NCBI GenBank assembly: GCA_019635635.1
Contig: JAHBZB010000002.1
Span: 62,001 to 126,000 of the forward strand
DNA from: Xanthobacteraceae bacterium
GTDB lineage: Bacteria > Pseudomonadota > Alphaproteobacteria > Rhizobiales > Xanthobacteraceae
Reading direction: 5' to 3'
DNA: 64,000 bases
Positions 1 to 10,071 of this stretch are shown here, in pieces. A model generated the notes under the pieces. The model did no database searches, was not told the origin of the DNA, and was given only the letters and a program-made list of their open reading frames with translations. Each line of letters opens with the position of its first letter. Position 1 is the first letter of the stretch. A program made the translations under genes and the position numbers.

Positions 1-734
1 AAACCGTCGAATCCGATATGGCCGCGGATCACCTCACCGACAACGGTGGGCGAAATCGTGGCCGGAAGCGCGGGATCGACGGCCTCGTAGATCACGTGCG
101 CGGTCATCGCGAGCGGCAGGTCGTTCAGCGCACGGAACGGCACAAAATCCGTTCGCTCGAGTTCCACGCGGGAGACTGTCACCTTGGGGAGTTCGAGATG
201 GCTGTCGGCCATGGCGCGGCCGTGGCCGGGGATGTGCTTGACCACCGGCAGCACGCCGCCCGCCATCAGCCCCTCGGCAGCCGCCCGCGCGAGCGTCGCC
301 ACTGCCGCCGGATCGCTGCCGTAAGCGCGATCGCCAATGACGTCGTGCGCGCCGGGAAAGCGAAGGTCGGCGACCGGCACACAGTCCACGTTGATGCCCA
401 GCCGGAGCAGTTCGTTTGCGATCAGCCGGGCGCCGAGCGAGACAGATTCCCGGCTCGTGGAGGCGGTTGCGAGCTTCTCTGCCGCAGGGAAATCGGGCCA
501 GTGCGGCGGACCCAGCCGCTGCACCCGGCCGCCCTCCTGATCGATCAGCACAGGTGCATCATCGCGGCCAACGATTTCCCGGTAACTTGCTATCAGTTCA
601 GCAACCTGCGCCGGGTCTTCAATGTTTCGCTTGAATAGAATCAAGCCCCACGGGCAAGCTTCTGAGAAGAAACGCTTTTCTTCTTCGGAGAGCGTGGTGG
701 AGCCGCAGCCGGAAATGAAGGCGCGAACAGTCAT
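1..734 (-). CDS. nagZ: Beta-N-acetylhexosaminidase NagZ, 3' end beyond window
   Basis: The first 244 codons of a glycoside hydrolase family 3 enzyme are visible. The protein reads MTVRAFISGCGS at its start, has DQEGGRVQR at residues 65-73 and KHIPGHG at 166-172 followed by a DSH triad, all NagZ signatures. NagZ removes N-acetylglucosamine from anhydro-muropeptides in cytoplasmic peptidoglycan recycling. The usual nucleophile aspartate (SDD-type motif) would come just after the last visible residues (GFDG) and so lies outside the window. It is the last visible gene of a minus-strand block behind the SPOR-domain gene, 55 bases downstream of that gene's stop. The start is the first ATG in frame; no strong ribosome binding site is seen. 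Confidence 0.9.
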   Translation of the reverse strand, partial: MTVRAFISGCGSTTLSEEEKRFFSEACPWGLILFKRNIEDPAQVAELIASYREIVGRDDAPVLIDQEGGRVQRLGPPHWPDFPAAEKLATASTSRESVSLGARLIANELLRLGINVDCVPVADLRFPGAHDVIGDRAYGSDPAAVATLARAAAEGLMAGGVLPVVKHIPGHGRAMADSHLELPKVTVSRVELERTDFVPFRALNDLPLAMTAHVIYEAVDPALPATISPTVVGEVIRGHIGFDG

Positions 735-789
735 GCGCGGGCGTAAGCGGCCCGGCTCCGGCGGTCAAGAACGGCGGGAAAACTAGCTG

Positions 790-2499
790 TTAGTTGCGGG
801 TCTGGACGATGCAGCCCGCGCCCTGGGTCTTCAGGTTCTGGCAGAGCGCGTTCGCCTGATCCCGGTTCATCGGGCCCACCATGGCGCGATAGAACGTGCC
901 GCGATCGCCGAGATCGACCTTGCGGATATCGGCGTTCCGCGCACCGAAGATCGAGCCGTATTGCGACTTCAGCTGTTGCCAGGCGGCCTGCGCCTCTTGC
1001 GGTGTCTTGTGGGATGCAACCTGCACGACATAGTTGCCACTCGTCGTTGCCGGAGGCGTCGTCGGATTGAGCGACGCGACGTTGCGGTGCTGCGGCGGCA
1101 GGTTCGATTGCGGGCGCTGGGGCGCGGCTGCGGGCGGCTCCTGCTGTTGCACCGGCGGATTTGCTTGCAGTGGCAGCGGTGCATTGCTCTGCGGCGCCGT
1201 GGTGCCGTCGGAGCGCACGGTGATGGTCTTCACCTTGCGCGGGCCGGTATCAACCGGCTGTTGCTGCTGCGGAGCGGCTGCCGGGAAGTTGTTTTGCGGC
1301 GCCTGCTGTTGCTGCGGCGGGCTGAACTGCGTCGGCCGTTGCGTCGTCAGATCGATCGGCTGCTCTTCGCGCTTCAGCGTCTGGGTCTCGGCGGCACCCG
1401 CGATACGGTCCTGAATCGCCTTGTTTGGCGCGACCGCGTTCGTCTGCGCAGGCTGCTGCTCCACCTTGGTGGGAGCGTTCGACTTGGTAATAACCGCCGC
1501 GCGCTGTGGCGTATTGAAAACCGTGCGGTACGCAAAGACGCCGAGGAACGCGACCGCGATCAGGCTCGCGACGACAATGCCGGAGACGATCCAGAATCCG
1601 ATGCCGCGCCCCGAGCGGCGCACGTCGTCGTAAACGTCGTCGGCGTGGTCCGAAAGGTAGGCGTCGTCCGCGTATTCCGGATCGAAGTCGTCCTCGTATG
1701 TGTCGTACTTCGGCTCGCGATAGGCCGCCGGCTGCGGCCGCATGCGGCTGTGGCGCAGCGCCTCTTCCGGCACATAACGGTCACGCTCATTCGGCGTGCG
1801 GGCTTCACGCACAGGCTGTCGGCCCGGGCGTGCCCGTTCGGTTTCGCTGAAATCTTCCCGCCGGTAATTCTGCTCGGCGTAGCGGGCGTTCGCGTCGTGG
1901 CCGTTCTGCCGCGAAGGCTGCGCCGGACGCGGCGCATCGCGATAAGCCGCAGGCTCCGCGGTATTGCTCCGGAACTGCGGACGCTGGGGTTGAGGCTGCG
2001 GCGCCTGCTGCGGCTGCATCGGCCGTGCCGGACGAGGCGCTTGCTGGAGCGGAGCAGCACGCTCGCTCGCGATGCTCGGCGCCGGCGTGCGGGCCGGTAC
2101 GGGCGCCGCCTGAATACGTGCTGCTGCGTGCTGACGAGGCGGAACTTGTGGCGTACGAACCTGCGCTGTCGGTAGCGGCCGACCCTGCCCGTTCGCGTGG
2201 ACAGCACCGTTTCCGTTGGCACCGCTAGCCGCACGCGGCTCGGGCGTTGCCGGACGCGAAATTACATTGGCCTTGGGCGCGACGCGGCGCGGCTGCTGCC
2301 CGTTGAATTCTGCAAAGGGGTCTTCCTGGCCGATCAGGCGCGCGAGTTCGGCCAGCGGGTCTTCCCCGCGGCGTACTCGATACTGGTCCGCACCCGGCTG
2401 GGATTGCGTCTGAAGCTGTCCCGGTCCCCGCGAGGGCCGGTACATGGGGTGTTCGCCCATTTTCTCCCGATCGTTCCTCAACGTCCGCGCCAACGGCAT
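790..2499 (-). CDS. SPOR-domain cell-envelope protein
   Basis: A 569-residue protein with a long cytoplasmic N-terminal half rich in Pro, Gln and Arg, one transmembrane helix at about residues 299-321 (GFWIVSGIVVASL), a Pro/Gln-rich periplasmic linker and a C-terminal SPOR domain at about 488-567. SPOR domains bind denuded glycan strands at division sites, so the protein is probably a bitopic divisome or septal protein of the FtsN/DedD kind. The start at 2499 has a GGAG seven bases upstream; ATGs at 2460 and 2445 are alternatives. It lies between argS and nagZ, an order I know from other Rhizobiales. The low-complexity linkers make identity beyond the SPOR domain uncertain. Confidence 0.8.
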   Translation of the reverse strand: MPLARTLRNDREKMGEHPMYRPSRGPGQLQTQSQPGADQYRVRRGEDPLAELARLIGQEDPFAEFNGQQPRRVAPKANVISRPATPEPRAASGANGNGAVHANGQGRPLPTAQVRTPQVPPRQHAAARIQAAPVPARTPAPSIASERAAPLQQAPRPARPMQPQQAPQPQPQRPQFRSNTAEPAAYRDAPRPAQPSRQNGHDANARYAEQNYRREDFSETERARPGRQPVREARTPNERDRYVPEEALRHSRMRPQPAAYREPKYDTYEDDFDPEYADDAYLSDHADDVYDDVRRSGRGIGFWIVSGIVVASLIAVAFLGVFAYRTVFNTPQRAAVITKSNAPTKVEQQPAQTNAVAPNKAIQDRIAGAAETQTLKREEQPIDLTTQRPTQFSPPQQQQAPQNNFPAAAPQQQQPVDTGPRKVKTITVRSDGTTAPQSNAPLPLQANPPVQQQEPPAAAPQRPQSNLPPQHRNVASLNPTTPPATTSGNYVVQVASHKTPQEAQAAWQQLKSQYGSIFGARNADIRKVDLGDRGTFYRAMVGPMNRDQANALCQNLKTQGAGCIVQTRN

Positions 2500-2523
2500 A
2501 GTAACACTCCGCGCGGAGGGCCG

Positions 2524-4281
2524 TTAACGCATTTCTTCGGCCGCTCTGACACCTAAAATGGCCAATCCTGAGGCCAAAACGCCCACCAAGCCGCTGACGA
2601 GACTCAAGCGGGCCATGGTGAATTTAGGGTTATCTTCTATAATGAAGCGTAAATGAGGCGCGTCTTTTCCCTTGTTCCATAGGGAATGGAAGGTGCTGGC
2701 GAGGTCGTAGAGATAGAACGCGACCCGGTGCGGCTCATGAAACTCGGCCGCCGCCTCCACCAGCCGCGGCCACTGGGCAAGCTTCTTCACCAACGCGAGT
2801 TCTGCTTCATCCGACAGCACCGTCAGGTCGGCGCCCGCGAGCGCCGCGGCGTCCGTGGACAGCTCCGGCATCGCTTCCTTCGCGTTCCGGAACACCGAGC
2901 GGCCGCGCGCATGCGCGTACTGCACGTAAAACACCGGATTGTCGCGCGACTGCTCGATCACCTTGGCCAGATCGAAGTCGAGTTGTGCGTCATTCTTCCG
3001 GAACAGCATCATGAAGCGCACCGGATCGACGCCGACTTCGTCGACCACTTCGCGCAAGGTGATGAACTCGCCTGCCCGCTTCGACATTTTCACCGGCTCA
3101 CCGGCGCGCATCAGGCGCACGAGTTGGCACAGTTTCACATCGAGCGCGACCTTGCCGGCGCCGAGCGCGCCGACGGCGGCATTCATGCGCTTCACGTAAC
3201 CGCCGTGATCCGCGCCCCAGATATCGATCAGCGTCTTGAAGCCGCGTTCGATCTTGTCGCGGTGATAGGCCATGTCCGCGGCGAAGTAAGTGTAGCTGCC
3301 GTCCGACTTCATCAGCGGGCGGTCGACGTCGTCGCCGAAGGCGGTGGCGCGAAACAGCGTCTGCTCGCGGTCTTCCCAGTCTTCAACCGGCGCGCCTTTC
3401 GGCGGCGGCAGGCGGCCTTCGTAAATGTGACCCGCCCTGCGCAGAAATTCGATGGTTTCCGCAACCTTGTCTTCGCCGACGGTAAGCGAGTGCTCCGAGA
3501 AAAACACCTCATGGCGGATTTCGAGCGCGGCCAGATCCTCGCGGATCATGTCCATCATCATGTCGATTGCGGTCTGGCGCACGATCGGCAGCCAATCGCT
3601 ATCGGACTTCTGCAATAGCGCGCGGCCATGCTGCTCCGCGAGCGCCTTGCCGACCGGAACGAGGTAGTCGCCGGGATAAAGTCCCTCGGGGATTTCGCCG
3701 ATGTCGTCGCCGAGCGCCTCGCGGTAGCGCAGGAATGCCGATCGCGCGAGCACATCGACCTGCGCGCCCGCGTCATTGATGTAATATTCGCGCGTGACTG
3801 CGTAGGCCGCGAACGACAGCAGGTTTGCGAGTGCGTCGCCGAACACCGCGCCGCGGCCATGACCGACATGCATCGGACCGGTCGGGTTTGCGGAAACATA
3901 TTCGACGTTGACCTTCTCGCCCTTGCCCAGTCCCGAGCGGCCGAAATTCTTACCCGCGCCGATCGCGGCACGCAGCACTTCCAGCCAGAAGCCGTTTTCC
4001 AGGGAAAGATTGATGAAGCCGGGACCGGCGACATCGGCCTTCGCGACATGCGGCGCGCTCTTGAGCTTCGCCGCGAGCTTTTCTGCGATATCGCGGGGTT
4101 TCTGCTTTGCTTCCTTTGCCAGCACCATCGCCGCATTGGTCGCAAGATCGCCGTGGCTCTCGTCCTTCGGCGGTTCGACGACCACCCGCGAAAAGTCGAG
4201 GCCGGCGGGAATGGCGCCTTCCTTGACGAGCGCATTCAGCGCGTCATGCACATGGCCGAGATAGATCGAAAAGAGGTTCAT
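2524..4281 (-). CDS. argS: Arginyl-tRNA synthetase
   Basis: Class I aminoacyl-tRNA synthetase of 585 residues that charges tRNA-Arg with arginine using ATP. The HIGH box appears as HVGH at residues 138-141 and the second signature as KMSKR at 398-402. The N-terminal Add-1 domain is at about 1-90 and the DALR anticodon-binding domain occupies the C-terminal 110 or so residues. The open frame extends upstream to 4356, but the extra 25 residues are not family-like, and MNLFSIYLG matches the usual N-terminus, so 4281 is chosen. It lies 28 bases downstream of dgt and 24 bases upstream of the SPOR gene, so they are probably co-transcribed. Confidence 0.96.
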   Translation of the reverse strand: MNLFSIYLGHVHDALNALVKEGAIPAGLDFSRVVVEPPKDESHGDLATNAAMVLAKEAKQKPRDIAEKLAAKLKSAPHVAKADVAGPGFINLSLENGFWLEVLRAAIGAGKNFGRSGLGKGEKVNVEYVSANPTGPMHVGHGRGAVFGDALANLLSFAAYAVTREYYINDAGAQVDVLARSAFLRYREALGDDIGEIPEGLYPGDYLVPVGKALAEQHGRALLQKSDSDWLPIVRQTAIDMMMDMIREDLAALEIRHEVFFSEHSLTVGEDKVAETIEFLRRAGHIYEGRLPPPKGAPVEDWEDREQTLFRATAFGDDVDRPLMKSDGSYTYFAADMAYHRDKIERGFKTLIDIWGADHGGYVKRMNAAVGALGAGKVALDVKLCQLVRLMRAGEPVKMSKRAGEFITLREVVDEVGVDPVRFMMLFRKNDAQLDFDLAKVIEQSRDNPVFYVQYAHARGRSVFRNAKEAMPELSTDAAALAGADLTVLSDEAELALVKKLAQWPRLVEAAAEFHEPHRVAFYLYDLASTFHSLWNKGKDAPHLRFIIEDNPKFTMARLSLVSGLVGVLASGLAILGVRAAEEMR

Positions 4282-4309
4282 TTGCTTCTGTTTGGCGAAG
4301 GCGCGGGAG

Positions 4310-5506
4310 CTAACGCAGATCGGGAGTCGAGTCAAAATAGCGCCGGTGCGCTTCAATCGCGAAGCGGTCGGTCATGCCGGCGATGAAATCCGCGATCTGG
4401 CGCACGAGTGCCGCCTCGTCGCTGGCCAGCCGCTCCGCTTCCATGTCTTTCGGATAGGCCAGAAAATGCGCGAAGAGGTCGCGCACGATGGTTTCGGCGT
4501 CGGTCATGATCCGCATGACGCGTTCCTCGCGGTACATGCGCGGCGTCAGGAACGCCTTGATCTGCCGGTCGGCGTCTTCGCCGGCGTGAGAAAACGCGAT
4601 TACCGGATCACGTGCGTGGCGAACGTCATCCGCGTTATGCGGAGCCAGTGCCCCCGCGCGCCGGATGCTTTCGGTCAACGCGTCATCGATCAGCGCCGCG
4701 ATCAGACGGCGGATCACTTCGCCGGCAAGACGCTGCGGCGGCGCGGCCGGATAGAGCTTCTTCACGTCGCGGAGAATGTCGCCCGCAAGCGAAAGCGGCT
4801 TCAGGTCCATGATGTTGAACAGTCCCGCCCGCATCGCGTCGTCGAGATCATGCGCGTCATAGGCGATGTCGTCGGAGATCGCCGCGATCTGCGCCTCTGC
4901 CGAGGCGAAGGTCCAGTATTCGAGATCCCATTCGTCGCGCTGCTCGGCGAAGGCCAGCGGCAGGCCGTAGTCCTCGTAACGACCGATGGCCGAGCCGTGC
5001 TCGTCGGTCAGCGGGCCGTTATGCTTTGCGACGCCTTCTAGCGTTTCCCAAGTCAGATTCAGTCCGTCAAAGGCTGCGTAACGATGCTCGAGCTTGGTGA
5101 CGATACGCAGACTTTGCGCGTTGTGGTCGAAGCCGCCGTAATCCTTCATGCAGAAGTCCAGTGCGCGCTCGCCGGCATGACCGAACGGCGGGTGGCCGAG
5201 ATCGTGGGAGAGCGCGAGTGCTTCGGCGAGGTCTTCGTCCAGACCCAGCGACCGGGCAAGCGCGCGCGCGATCTGGCTCACCTCCAGCGTATGCGTCAGC
5301 CGCGTGCGGAAATGATCGCCCTCATGCGAGACGAAAACCTGGGTCTTGTGCTTGAGCCTGCGAAATGCGGTCGAATGGATAATGCGGTCGCAGTCGCGGC
5401 GGAAATCGCTGCGGGACGGACTCGCAGGCTCGGCCAAACGGCGGCCGCGAGAGCGCGCGGGGTCCGAAGCCCAAGCTGCCCTCGGCGTAAATACCGATAC
5501 CGCCAC
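4310..5506 (-). CDS. dgt: Deoxyguanosinetriphosphate triphosphohydrolase-like protein
   Basis: HD-domain nucleotide hydrolase of 398 residues that splits dNTPs to the nucleoside and triphosphate. Metal ligands are visible as H72 ([10 protein letters not shown]) and HD at 101-102 ([15 protein letters not shown]), with a further D in [11 protein letters not shown] near residue 205. Length and the N-terminal [14 protein letters not shown] match the short, type-2 bacterial dGTPase-like group. The start codon is GTG at 5506, preceded by an AGGGG about nine bases upstream. The gene is divergent from erpA across 85 bases and heads the dgt-argS-SPOR-nagZ block. Substrate range cannot be told from sequence. 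Confidence 0.9.
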   Translation of the reverse strand: MAVSVFTPRAAWASDPARSRGRRLAEPASPSRSDFRRDCDRIIHSTAFRRLKHKTQVFVSHEGDHFRTRLTHTLEVSQIARALARSLGLDEDLAEALALSHDLGHPPFGHAGERALDFCMKDYGGFDHNAQSLRIVTKLEHRYAAFDGLNLTWETLEGVAKHNGPLTDEHGSAIGRYEDYGLPLAFAEQRDEWDLEYWTFASAEAQIAAISDDIAYDAHDLDDAMRAGLFNIMDLKPLSLAGDILRDVKKLYPAAPPQRLAGEVIRRLIAALIDDALTESIRRAGALAPHNADDVRHARDPVIAFSHAGEDADRQIKAFLTPRMYREERVMRIMTDAETIVRDLFAHFLAYPKDMEAERLASDEAALVRQIADFIAGMTDRFAIEAHRRYFDSTPDLR

Positions 5507-5591
5507 GAGAATTTGCCCCTGAATTGACTTCGCCGCCCGCGCGCTTACCTATAGACCGTAACGCTTTGGTTTGGCTAAGGGAAAGCGCCTC

Positions 5592-5924
5592 ATGGACGCC
5601 AATACCGTCACCGTCACCGAAAGTGCGATCCGGAAGATCGCGGCGATACTCGGCTCCGAGAAGGAGCCGGCGGTGCTGCGCGTCAGCGTCGAAGGTGGCG
5701 GTTGCTCGGGCTTTCAATACAAGTTCGACATCCAGCGCGCGGCCGAAACCGAAGACACCGTGATCGCGCGCGATGGTGCGACGGTCGTGATCGACCCGGT
5801 CTCGCTGCAATATCTGGCCGGCTCGCAAATCGACTATGCGGACGAACTGATCGGCGCCGCGTTCAAGATCGACAATCCGAACGCGACCGCGTCTTGCGGC
5901 TGCGGCACCAGCTTCTCGCTCTAA
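5592..5924 (+). CDS. erpA: A-type iron-sulfur cluster insertion protein
   Basis: A 110-residue HesB/IscA/ErpA family carrier that delivers Fe-S clusters to apo-proteins. The three conserved cysteines are C38 (GGCSGFQY) and C102/C104 (SCGCGTSF). The frame is open from 5571, but ATG at 5592 gives the family N-terminus and has AAGGGA about ten bases upstream. ErpA, IscA and SufA cannot be separated reliably by eye; ErpA is chosen because the dgt/erpA/xthA arrangement is common in alphaproteobacteria and no isc or suf genes lie nearby. xthA follows after 14 bases and is probably in the same transcript. Confidence 0.88.
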   Translation: MDANTVTVTESAIRKIAAILGSEKEPAVLRVSVEGGGCSGFQYKFDIQRAAETEDTVIARDGATVVIDPVSLQYLAGSQIDYADELIGAAFKIDNPNATASCGCGTSFSL

Positions 5925-5938
5925 ATCAGGCAATCGCA

Positions 5939-6730
5939 ATGCGTATCGCGACGTGGAACGTCAATTCCGTCCGCTCGCGAATTGACCATCTGCTTGCATG
6001 GCTCAAGGATAAACAGCCCGACGTCCTGTGCTTGCAGGAACTAAAATGCCAGGACGAGCAGTTTCCGCGTAGCCAGGTCGAGGACCTCGGCTACAACGTC
6101 GCCGTGCACGGCCAGAAAAGCTACAACGGCGTTGCGGTTCTCTCGAAACATCCGATCGACGAAGCGACGCCTCGCCTTCCCGGCGACGAGGACGATGTCC
6201 ACTCGCGCTACCTCGAAGCCGTTATCTCGACCAAAGACGGCGCGCTACGCATCGCATCGATTTATCTGCCGAACGGCAACCCGATCGGCACCGACAAGTT
6301 CAAATACAAACTCGCGTGGATGGATCGGCTGGAGAAGCACGCCGGAAAATTGCTGGCGCTCGAGGAGCCGCTGGTGCTCGCGGGAGATTTCAATGTGATC
6401 CCAACGCCGCTCGACGCCGAATTTCCGGAACGATGGACGAAGGACGCGCTGTTCCAGCCGGAAACGCGTGCCAAATTCCGCGAACTTCTCGCGCTAGGTT
6501 TCACCGACGCCTTGCGCGCGACCCATGACGGCAAGGGCCTCTATACGTTCTGGGATTACTTTGCCGGCAACTTCGAGAAGAACAACGGCATCCGCATCGA
6601 TCATCTACTGTTGTCGCCGCGCGCCGCCGACCGCCTGGAAAGTGTCGCCATAGATAAGAAGGTCCGCGCGGCGGAAAAGCCGTCGGATCACGTTCCCATT
6701 TATGCCGATTTGAGATTTGCGACGCGCTAG
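5939..6730 (+). CDS. xthA: Exodeoxyribonuclease III
   Basis: A 263-residue AP endonuclease/3'-5' exonuclease of the endonuclease-exonuclease-phosphatase fold, acting in base-excision repair. It starts MRIATWNVNSVR. Metal-binding E34 is in CLQELKC, the GDFN motif is at 149-152, and the catalytic SDH is at 249-251 (KPSDHVP). The frame is open upstream to 5702 through erpA in another reading frame, but that extension is a shadow and the ATG at 5939 matches the family start. It is convergent with the ExoR-like gene, leaving only 15 bases between stops. Confidence 0.95.
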   Translation: MRIATWNVNSVRSRIDHLLAWLKDKQPDVLCLQELKCQDEQFPRSQVEDLGYNVAVHGQKSYNGVAVLSKHPIDEATPRLPGDEDDVHSRYLEAVISTKDGALRIASIYLPNGNPIGTDKFKYKLAWMDRLEKHAGKLLALEEPLVLAGDFNVIPTPLDAEFPERWTKDALFQPETRAKFRELLALGFTDALRATHDGKGLYTFWDYFAGNFEKNNGIRIDHLLLSPRAADRLESVAIDKKVRAAEKPSDHVPIYADLRFATR

Positions 6731-6745
6731 CGTCTTTTCACCGCG

Positions 6746-7573
6746 TTAGCGGTTTGCTGCGCGCAGATGCTGTTCGAGGTAAGCGCGCGCAATGATGCGG
6801 TCGTCTTCGGTCGTTTCGCTGACCGCGTCGTCATAAGCCTTCTGAATCCAGTCGTCGCCCTGTCCGCGCACCGCGTCGAGCGCGAGTGTGAGCCACATCA
6901 GACCGCGCGCCGCCTGCCGCGGCACGCCCTCGCCGTGAATCATCATCTGGCCAAGCAAGGCCTGCGCCTGATACTGGCCCTTGTTGGCCGCCGAATAGAG
7001 CCAGCGCGCAGCAGTGCGCGGATCTTTCGGAATGCCCTTACCGTCGCGATAAAGCCGCGCCAGACAATACTGCGCGTCTGCGTCGCCGAAATACGTCGCG
7101 GCATAACGGAAGAGCTGCGCGGCACGGCGCGGATCGGACTTGATCTCGGTATTCGGAATACCGTCGAGGTGATAGTTGCCGAGCGCGACGAAGGCGTTCG
7201 CTACATAGCGCGACTGCGGCAGGAACGGTGACGTGTCGGCGTTCTGTGCTGCGACCTGACTGAAATAGTGGAAAGCCTTGTAGGGATCGGCCTTCACGCC
7301 ATCGCCATCGGCATAGATGCGGCCGAGCTTCCACTGCGCGCCGGCGTGGCCGTTTTCGGCGGCATACTGCAACGCGCTGATCGCCTTCACACGATCGCCG
7401 GCGATGAAAGCCTGCGTGCCGGATTTGAAGGCGTCGAGGATCGCCATCGGCTTCGCCGGCAAAGCCGCCGCTTCCGGCGTGTGCTTCTCCGGGTCGAGCG
7501 CAATGGCGCTGCCGGCGCAGGTCAGGACCAGCGCGGCAGCAACCGATATGCGTATGGTGTCAGATATCCGCAT
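6746..7573 (-). CDS. exoR: ExoR-like Sel1-repeat periplasmic protein
   Basis: A 275-residue protein with a signal peptide (residues 1-26, ending at ALDPEK) followed by Sel1-type TPR repeats at about 72-107, 161-196 and 197-232, recognisable from [29 protein letters not shown] and [14 protein letters not shown]. Size, export signal and repeat layout resemble rhizobial ExoR, the periplasmic inhibitor of the ExoS-ChvI two-component system that controls exopolysaccharide and motility. No exoS or chvI is in the window, so the role is inferred from similarity only. Its start lies 14 bases inside the end of ilvD on the same strand, which suggests coupled translation. Confidence 0.7.
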   Translation of the reverse strand: MRISDTIRISVAAALVLTCAGSAIALDPEKHTPEAAALPAKPMAILDAFKSGTQAFIAGDRVKAISALQYAAENGHAGAQWKLGRIYADGDGVKADPYKAFHYFSQVAAQNADTSPFLPQSRYVANAFVALGNYHLDGIPNTEIKSDPRRAAQLFRYAATYFGDADAQYCLARLYRDGKGIPKDPRTAARWLYSAANKGQYQAQALLGQMMIHGEGVPRQAARGLMWLTLALDAVRGQGDDWIQKAYDDAVSETTEDDRIIARAYLEQHLRAANR

Positions 7574-9290
7574 AAGTTTTTTCTTCAGCGGCTCCGCCGG
7601 GATGCGTCACCGCACCCATCCGCGCATCGCCGACCTGTTGCGCGTATTTCCAGAGGTAACCGGACTTCGCGTCGTTATCGCGCGGCTTCCAGGCTTTTTT
7701 CCGTTCGGCGAGTTCCGCGTCGCTCAATTTTACGTTGAGCGCACCGGTTTCAGCGTTGAGCTCGATCATATCGCCATCTTTCAGAAGGCCGATCGGACCG
7801 CCAACCGCCGCTTCCGGGCCGACGTGACCCACGCAGAAGCCGCGGGTTGCACCGGAGAAACGGCCGTCGGTAATGAGCGCCACTTTTCCGCCCATGCCTT
7901 GACCATAGAGCGCCGCAGTCGTGGCAAGCATTTCGCGCATGCCAGGTCCGCCGCGCGGTCCTTCATAGCGAATGACGAGCACGTCGCCTTCGTTGTACTT
8001 GCGATTCTTCACCGCATCGAAGCACGCTTCTTCGCCATCGAAGCAACGCGCGGGACCGGTAAATTTCAGCATGGATTTTTCCATGCCCGCGATCTTCACG
8101 ATCGCGCCTTCCGGCGCGAGATTGCCTTTAAGGCCGACGACGCCACCGGTGACGGTGATCGGCTTGTTCGCCGGATAGACCACATCCTGATCGGCGTTCC
8201 ACTTCACGTTCTTCATGTTTTCCGCGATCGTGCGGCCGGTGACGGTCATGCAGTCGCCGTGCAGATAGCCGTGATCGAGCAACGTCTTCATGATCAGCGG
8301 AATGCCGCCGACTTCGAAAACGTCCTTCGCGACATATTTTCCGCCCGGCTTCAGGTCGGCGATATAGGGCGTCTTTTTCATGATCTCGGCGACGTCGAAG
8401 AGATCGAACTTGATGCCGCACTCATGCGCGATCGCCGGAAGATGCAGCGCGCCATTGGTCGAGCCGCCGGTCGCGGCAACCACGGCCGCCGCGTTTTCGA
8501 GCGCCTTGCGGGTGACGATGTCGCGCGGGCGGATACGGCGCTGCAAAAGCTCCATGATCTTCTCGCCCGCAGCGGTGCAGAACTTGTCGCGGATTTCGTA
8601 AGGCGCAGGCGCGCCGGCCGAATACGGCAGCGCGAGACCGATCGCTTCGGAGACGGTTGCCATCGTGTTCGCGGTGAACTGCGCTCCGCAAGCGCCAGCG
8701 GACGGACACGCGACCTGCTCGATTTCGTCGAGGTCCTCGTCCGACATTTCGCCGACCGAATGCTTGCCGACGGCTTCGAACATGTCCTGCACGGTCACGG
8801 TCTGGCCACGGAATTTTCCGGGCAGGATGGAGCCGCCATAGATGAAGACCGACGGCACGTTCAGACGGCACATCGCCATCATCATGCCGGGCAGCGACTT
8901 GTCGCAGCCTGCGATTCCGATCAGCGCGTCATAGGCGTGACCGCGCATGGTCAGTTCGACCGTGTCGGCAATCGCCTCGCGCGAGGGAAGCGACGCGCGC
9001 ATGCCGGCGTGGCCCATGGCGATGCCGTCGGTTACAGTGATGGTACAGAATTCGCGCGGCGTACCACCGGCGGCGGCGACGCCCTTCTTGGCGGCCTGGG
9101 CCTGGCGCATCAGCGCGATGTTGCAGGGCGCGGCTTCATTCCAGCAGGAAGCGACGCCGACGAACGGCTGATGGATCTGCTCTTTGGTCAGACCCATGGC
9201 GTAATAGTACGAGCGGTGCGGCGCGCGCTCCGGTCCTTCCGTAACGTGACGGCTCGGCAGTTTCGATTTGTCGAAAGTCTTGGCGTCCAT
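7560..9290 (-). CDS. ilvD: Dihydroxy-acid dehydratase
   Basis: A 576-residue IlvD/Edd family enzyme that dehydrates 2,3-dihydroxy-isovalerate and the homologous methylvalerate in valine and isoleucine synthesis. Cluster and metal-site motifs are CWNEAAPCN (C49, C56), GCDKSLPG (C129, K131) and [17 protein letters not shown] (195-210). The open frame extends to 9344, but ATG at 9290 gives the family N-terminus [19 protein letters not shown]. It overlaps the ExoR-like gene by 14 bases. A second family member sits at 56290-58101; that one carries sugar-acid dehydratase signatures, so this copy is the biosynthetic one. Confidence 0.95.
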   Translation of the reverse strand: MDAKTFDKSKLPSRHVTEGPERAPHRSYYYAMGLTKEQIHQPFVGVASCWNEAAPCNIALMRQAQAAKKGVAAAGGTPREFCTITVTDGIAMGHAGMRASLPSREAIADTVELTMRGHAYDALIGIAGCDKSLPGMMMAMCRLNVPSVFIYGGSILPGKFRGQTVTVQDMFEAVGKHSVGEMSDEDLDEIEQVACPSAGACGAQFTANTMATVSEAIGLALPYSAGAPAPYEIRDKFCTAAGEKIMELLQRRIRPRDIVTRKALENAAAVVAATGGSTNGALHLPAIAHECGIKFDLFDVAEIMKKTPYIADLKPGGKYVAKDVFEVGGIPLIMKTLLDHGYLHGDCMTVTGRTIAENMKNVKWNADQDVVYPANKPITVTGGVVGLKGNLAPEGAIVKIAGMEKSMLKFTGPARCFDGEEACFDAVKNRKYNEGDVLVIRYEGPRGGPGMREMLATTAALYGQGMGGKVALITDGRFSGATRGFCVGHVGPEAAVGGPIGLLKDGDMIELNAETGALNVKLSDAELAERKKAWKPRDNDAKSGYLWKYAQQVGDARMGAVTHPGGAAEEKTYADI

Positions 9291-9486
9291 TGTTCTTTTG
9301 CCTCGACCGCACCACCGCACAGGCAGACTCGCCTGCGCCCCCACAGCACGGCTCTTGAATTATTCGAAATCGGCGCCGTTTATGGCGCCTTCGCGGCGCG
9401 GAAAGCGTAGCGTGTCGATCAGGCAACGGGTGTGACTAAACAGCCACATGGCCCTTAACCAAGAATGCAGCGCACAACGCCAGAAG

Positions 9487-10071
9487 ATGCCGAAACCCAA
9501 GCAATTGAAGGCGAACTTCTTCGCCCGCAGCGTTCACCATGTCGCACCCGAGCTGATCGGCGCGACGCTACTGGTCGATGGCGTGGGCGGAAGGATCGTC
9601 GAGGTCGAAGCGTACCACCATACCGATCCGGCGGCGCATTCCTTCGGCGGCCGAACCGAGCGCAACGCAGTGATGTTCGGCCCGCCGGGGCACGCCTATG
9701 TCTATCGCTCCTACGGCATCCACTGGTGCCTGAATTTCATCTGCGAGCCGGAAGGCTCCGCGAGCGGAATTTTGATCCGCGCTATCGAACCGACGGCGGG
9801 GTTGCCTGCAATGCGGCGCAGACGCGGACTAAAGGACGAGCGCCTGCTCTGCTCCGGCCCCGGCCGGCTCGGCGAAGCGCTCGGCATTGCGCGCGCGAAG
9901 CACAATGGTGCAAGGCTCGATCACGCGCCATTCGCGGTATTCGCTCCTGAAGCGCGGCCAGAAATCATCGCTGGACCGCGGATCGGGATTTCCAAGGCAA
10001 CCGAATTACCCTGGCGATACGGGTTGAAAGGCTCGAAGTTCGTGAGCAAACGCTTTCCGGAAGCCGGCTAG
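9487..10071 (+). CDS. DNA-3-methyladenine glycosylase, AAG/MPG family
   Basis: A 194-residue alkylpurine DNA glycosylase of the AAG/MPG fold that flips out and excises alkylated or deaminated purines. The signature VEVEAYHH is at about 39-45, where E41 corresponds to the catalytic glutamate and Y43 to an active-site tyrosine, followed by [10 protein letters not shown] and [15 protein letters not shown], and FCSGPG-like [12 protein letters not shown] further on. The ATG at 9448 is in frame and would add 13 residues; 9487 matches the usual start better, though neither has a good ribosome binding site. Its TAG stop shares the bases CTAG with the stop of the convergent membrane methyltransferase. 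Confidence 0.88.
   Translation: MPKPKQLKANFFARSVHHVAPELIGATLLVDGVGGRIVEVEAYHHTDPAAHSFGGRTERNAVMFGPPGHAYVYRSYGIHWCLNFICEPEGSASGILIRAIEPTAGLPAMRRRRGLKDERLLCSGPGRLGEALGIARAKHNGARLDHAPFAVFAPEARPEIIAGPRIGISKATELPWRYGLKGSKFVSKRFPEAG

Noticed and set aside
2507-2518. Perfect 12-base palindrome CTCCGCGCGGAG at the SPOR gene start
   Set aside because: It forms only a four-pair stem as RNA and is explained by the ribosome binding site in GC-rich DNA.
6740-6753. Bidirectional terminator between xthA and the ExoR-like gene (ACCGC-GTTA-GCGGT)
   Set aside because: The stem is only five pairs, overlaps the stop codon of the minus-strand gene and has no adequate U-run in either direction.
7317-9410. 697-codon open frame on the plus strand opposite ilvD
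   Set aside because: It mirrors ilvD codon structure in a GC-rich genome, has no recognisable domain and is rich in Arg/His/Ala. Similar shadows occur opposite valS (13021-14931) and the XylD-type gene (56017-58020).
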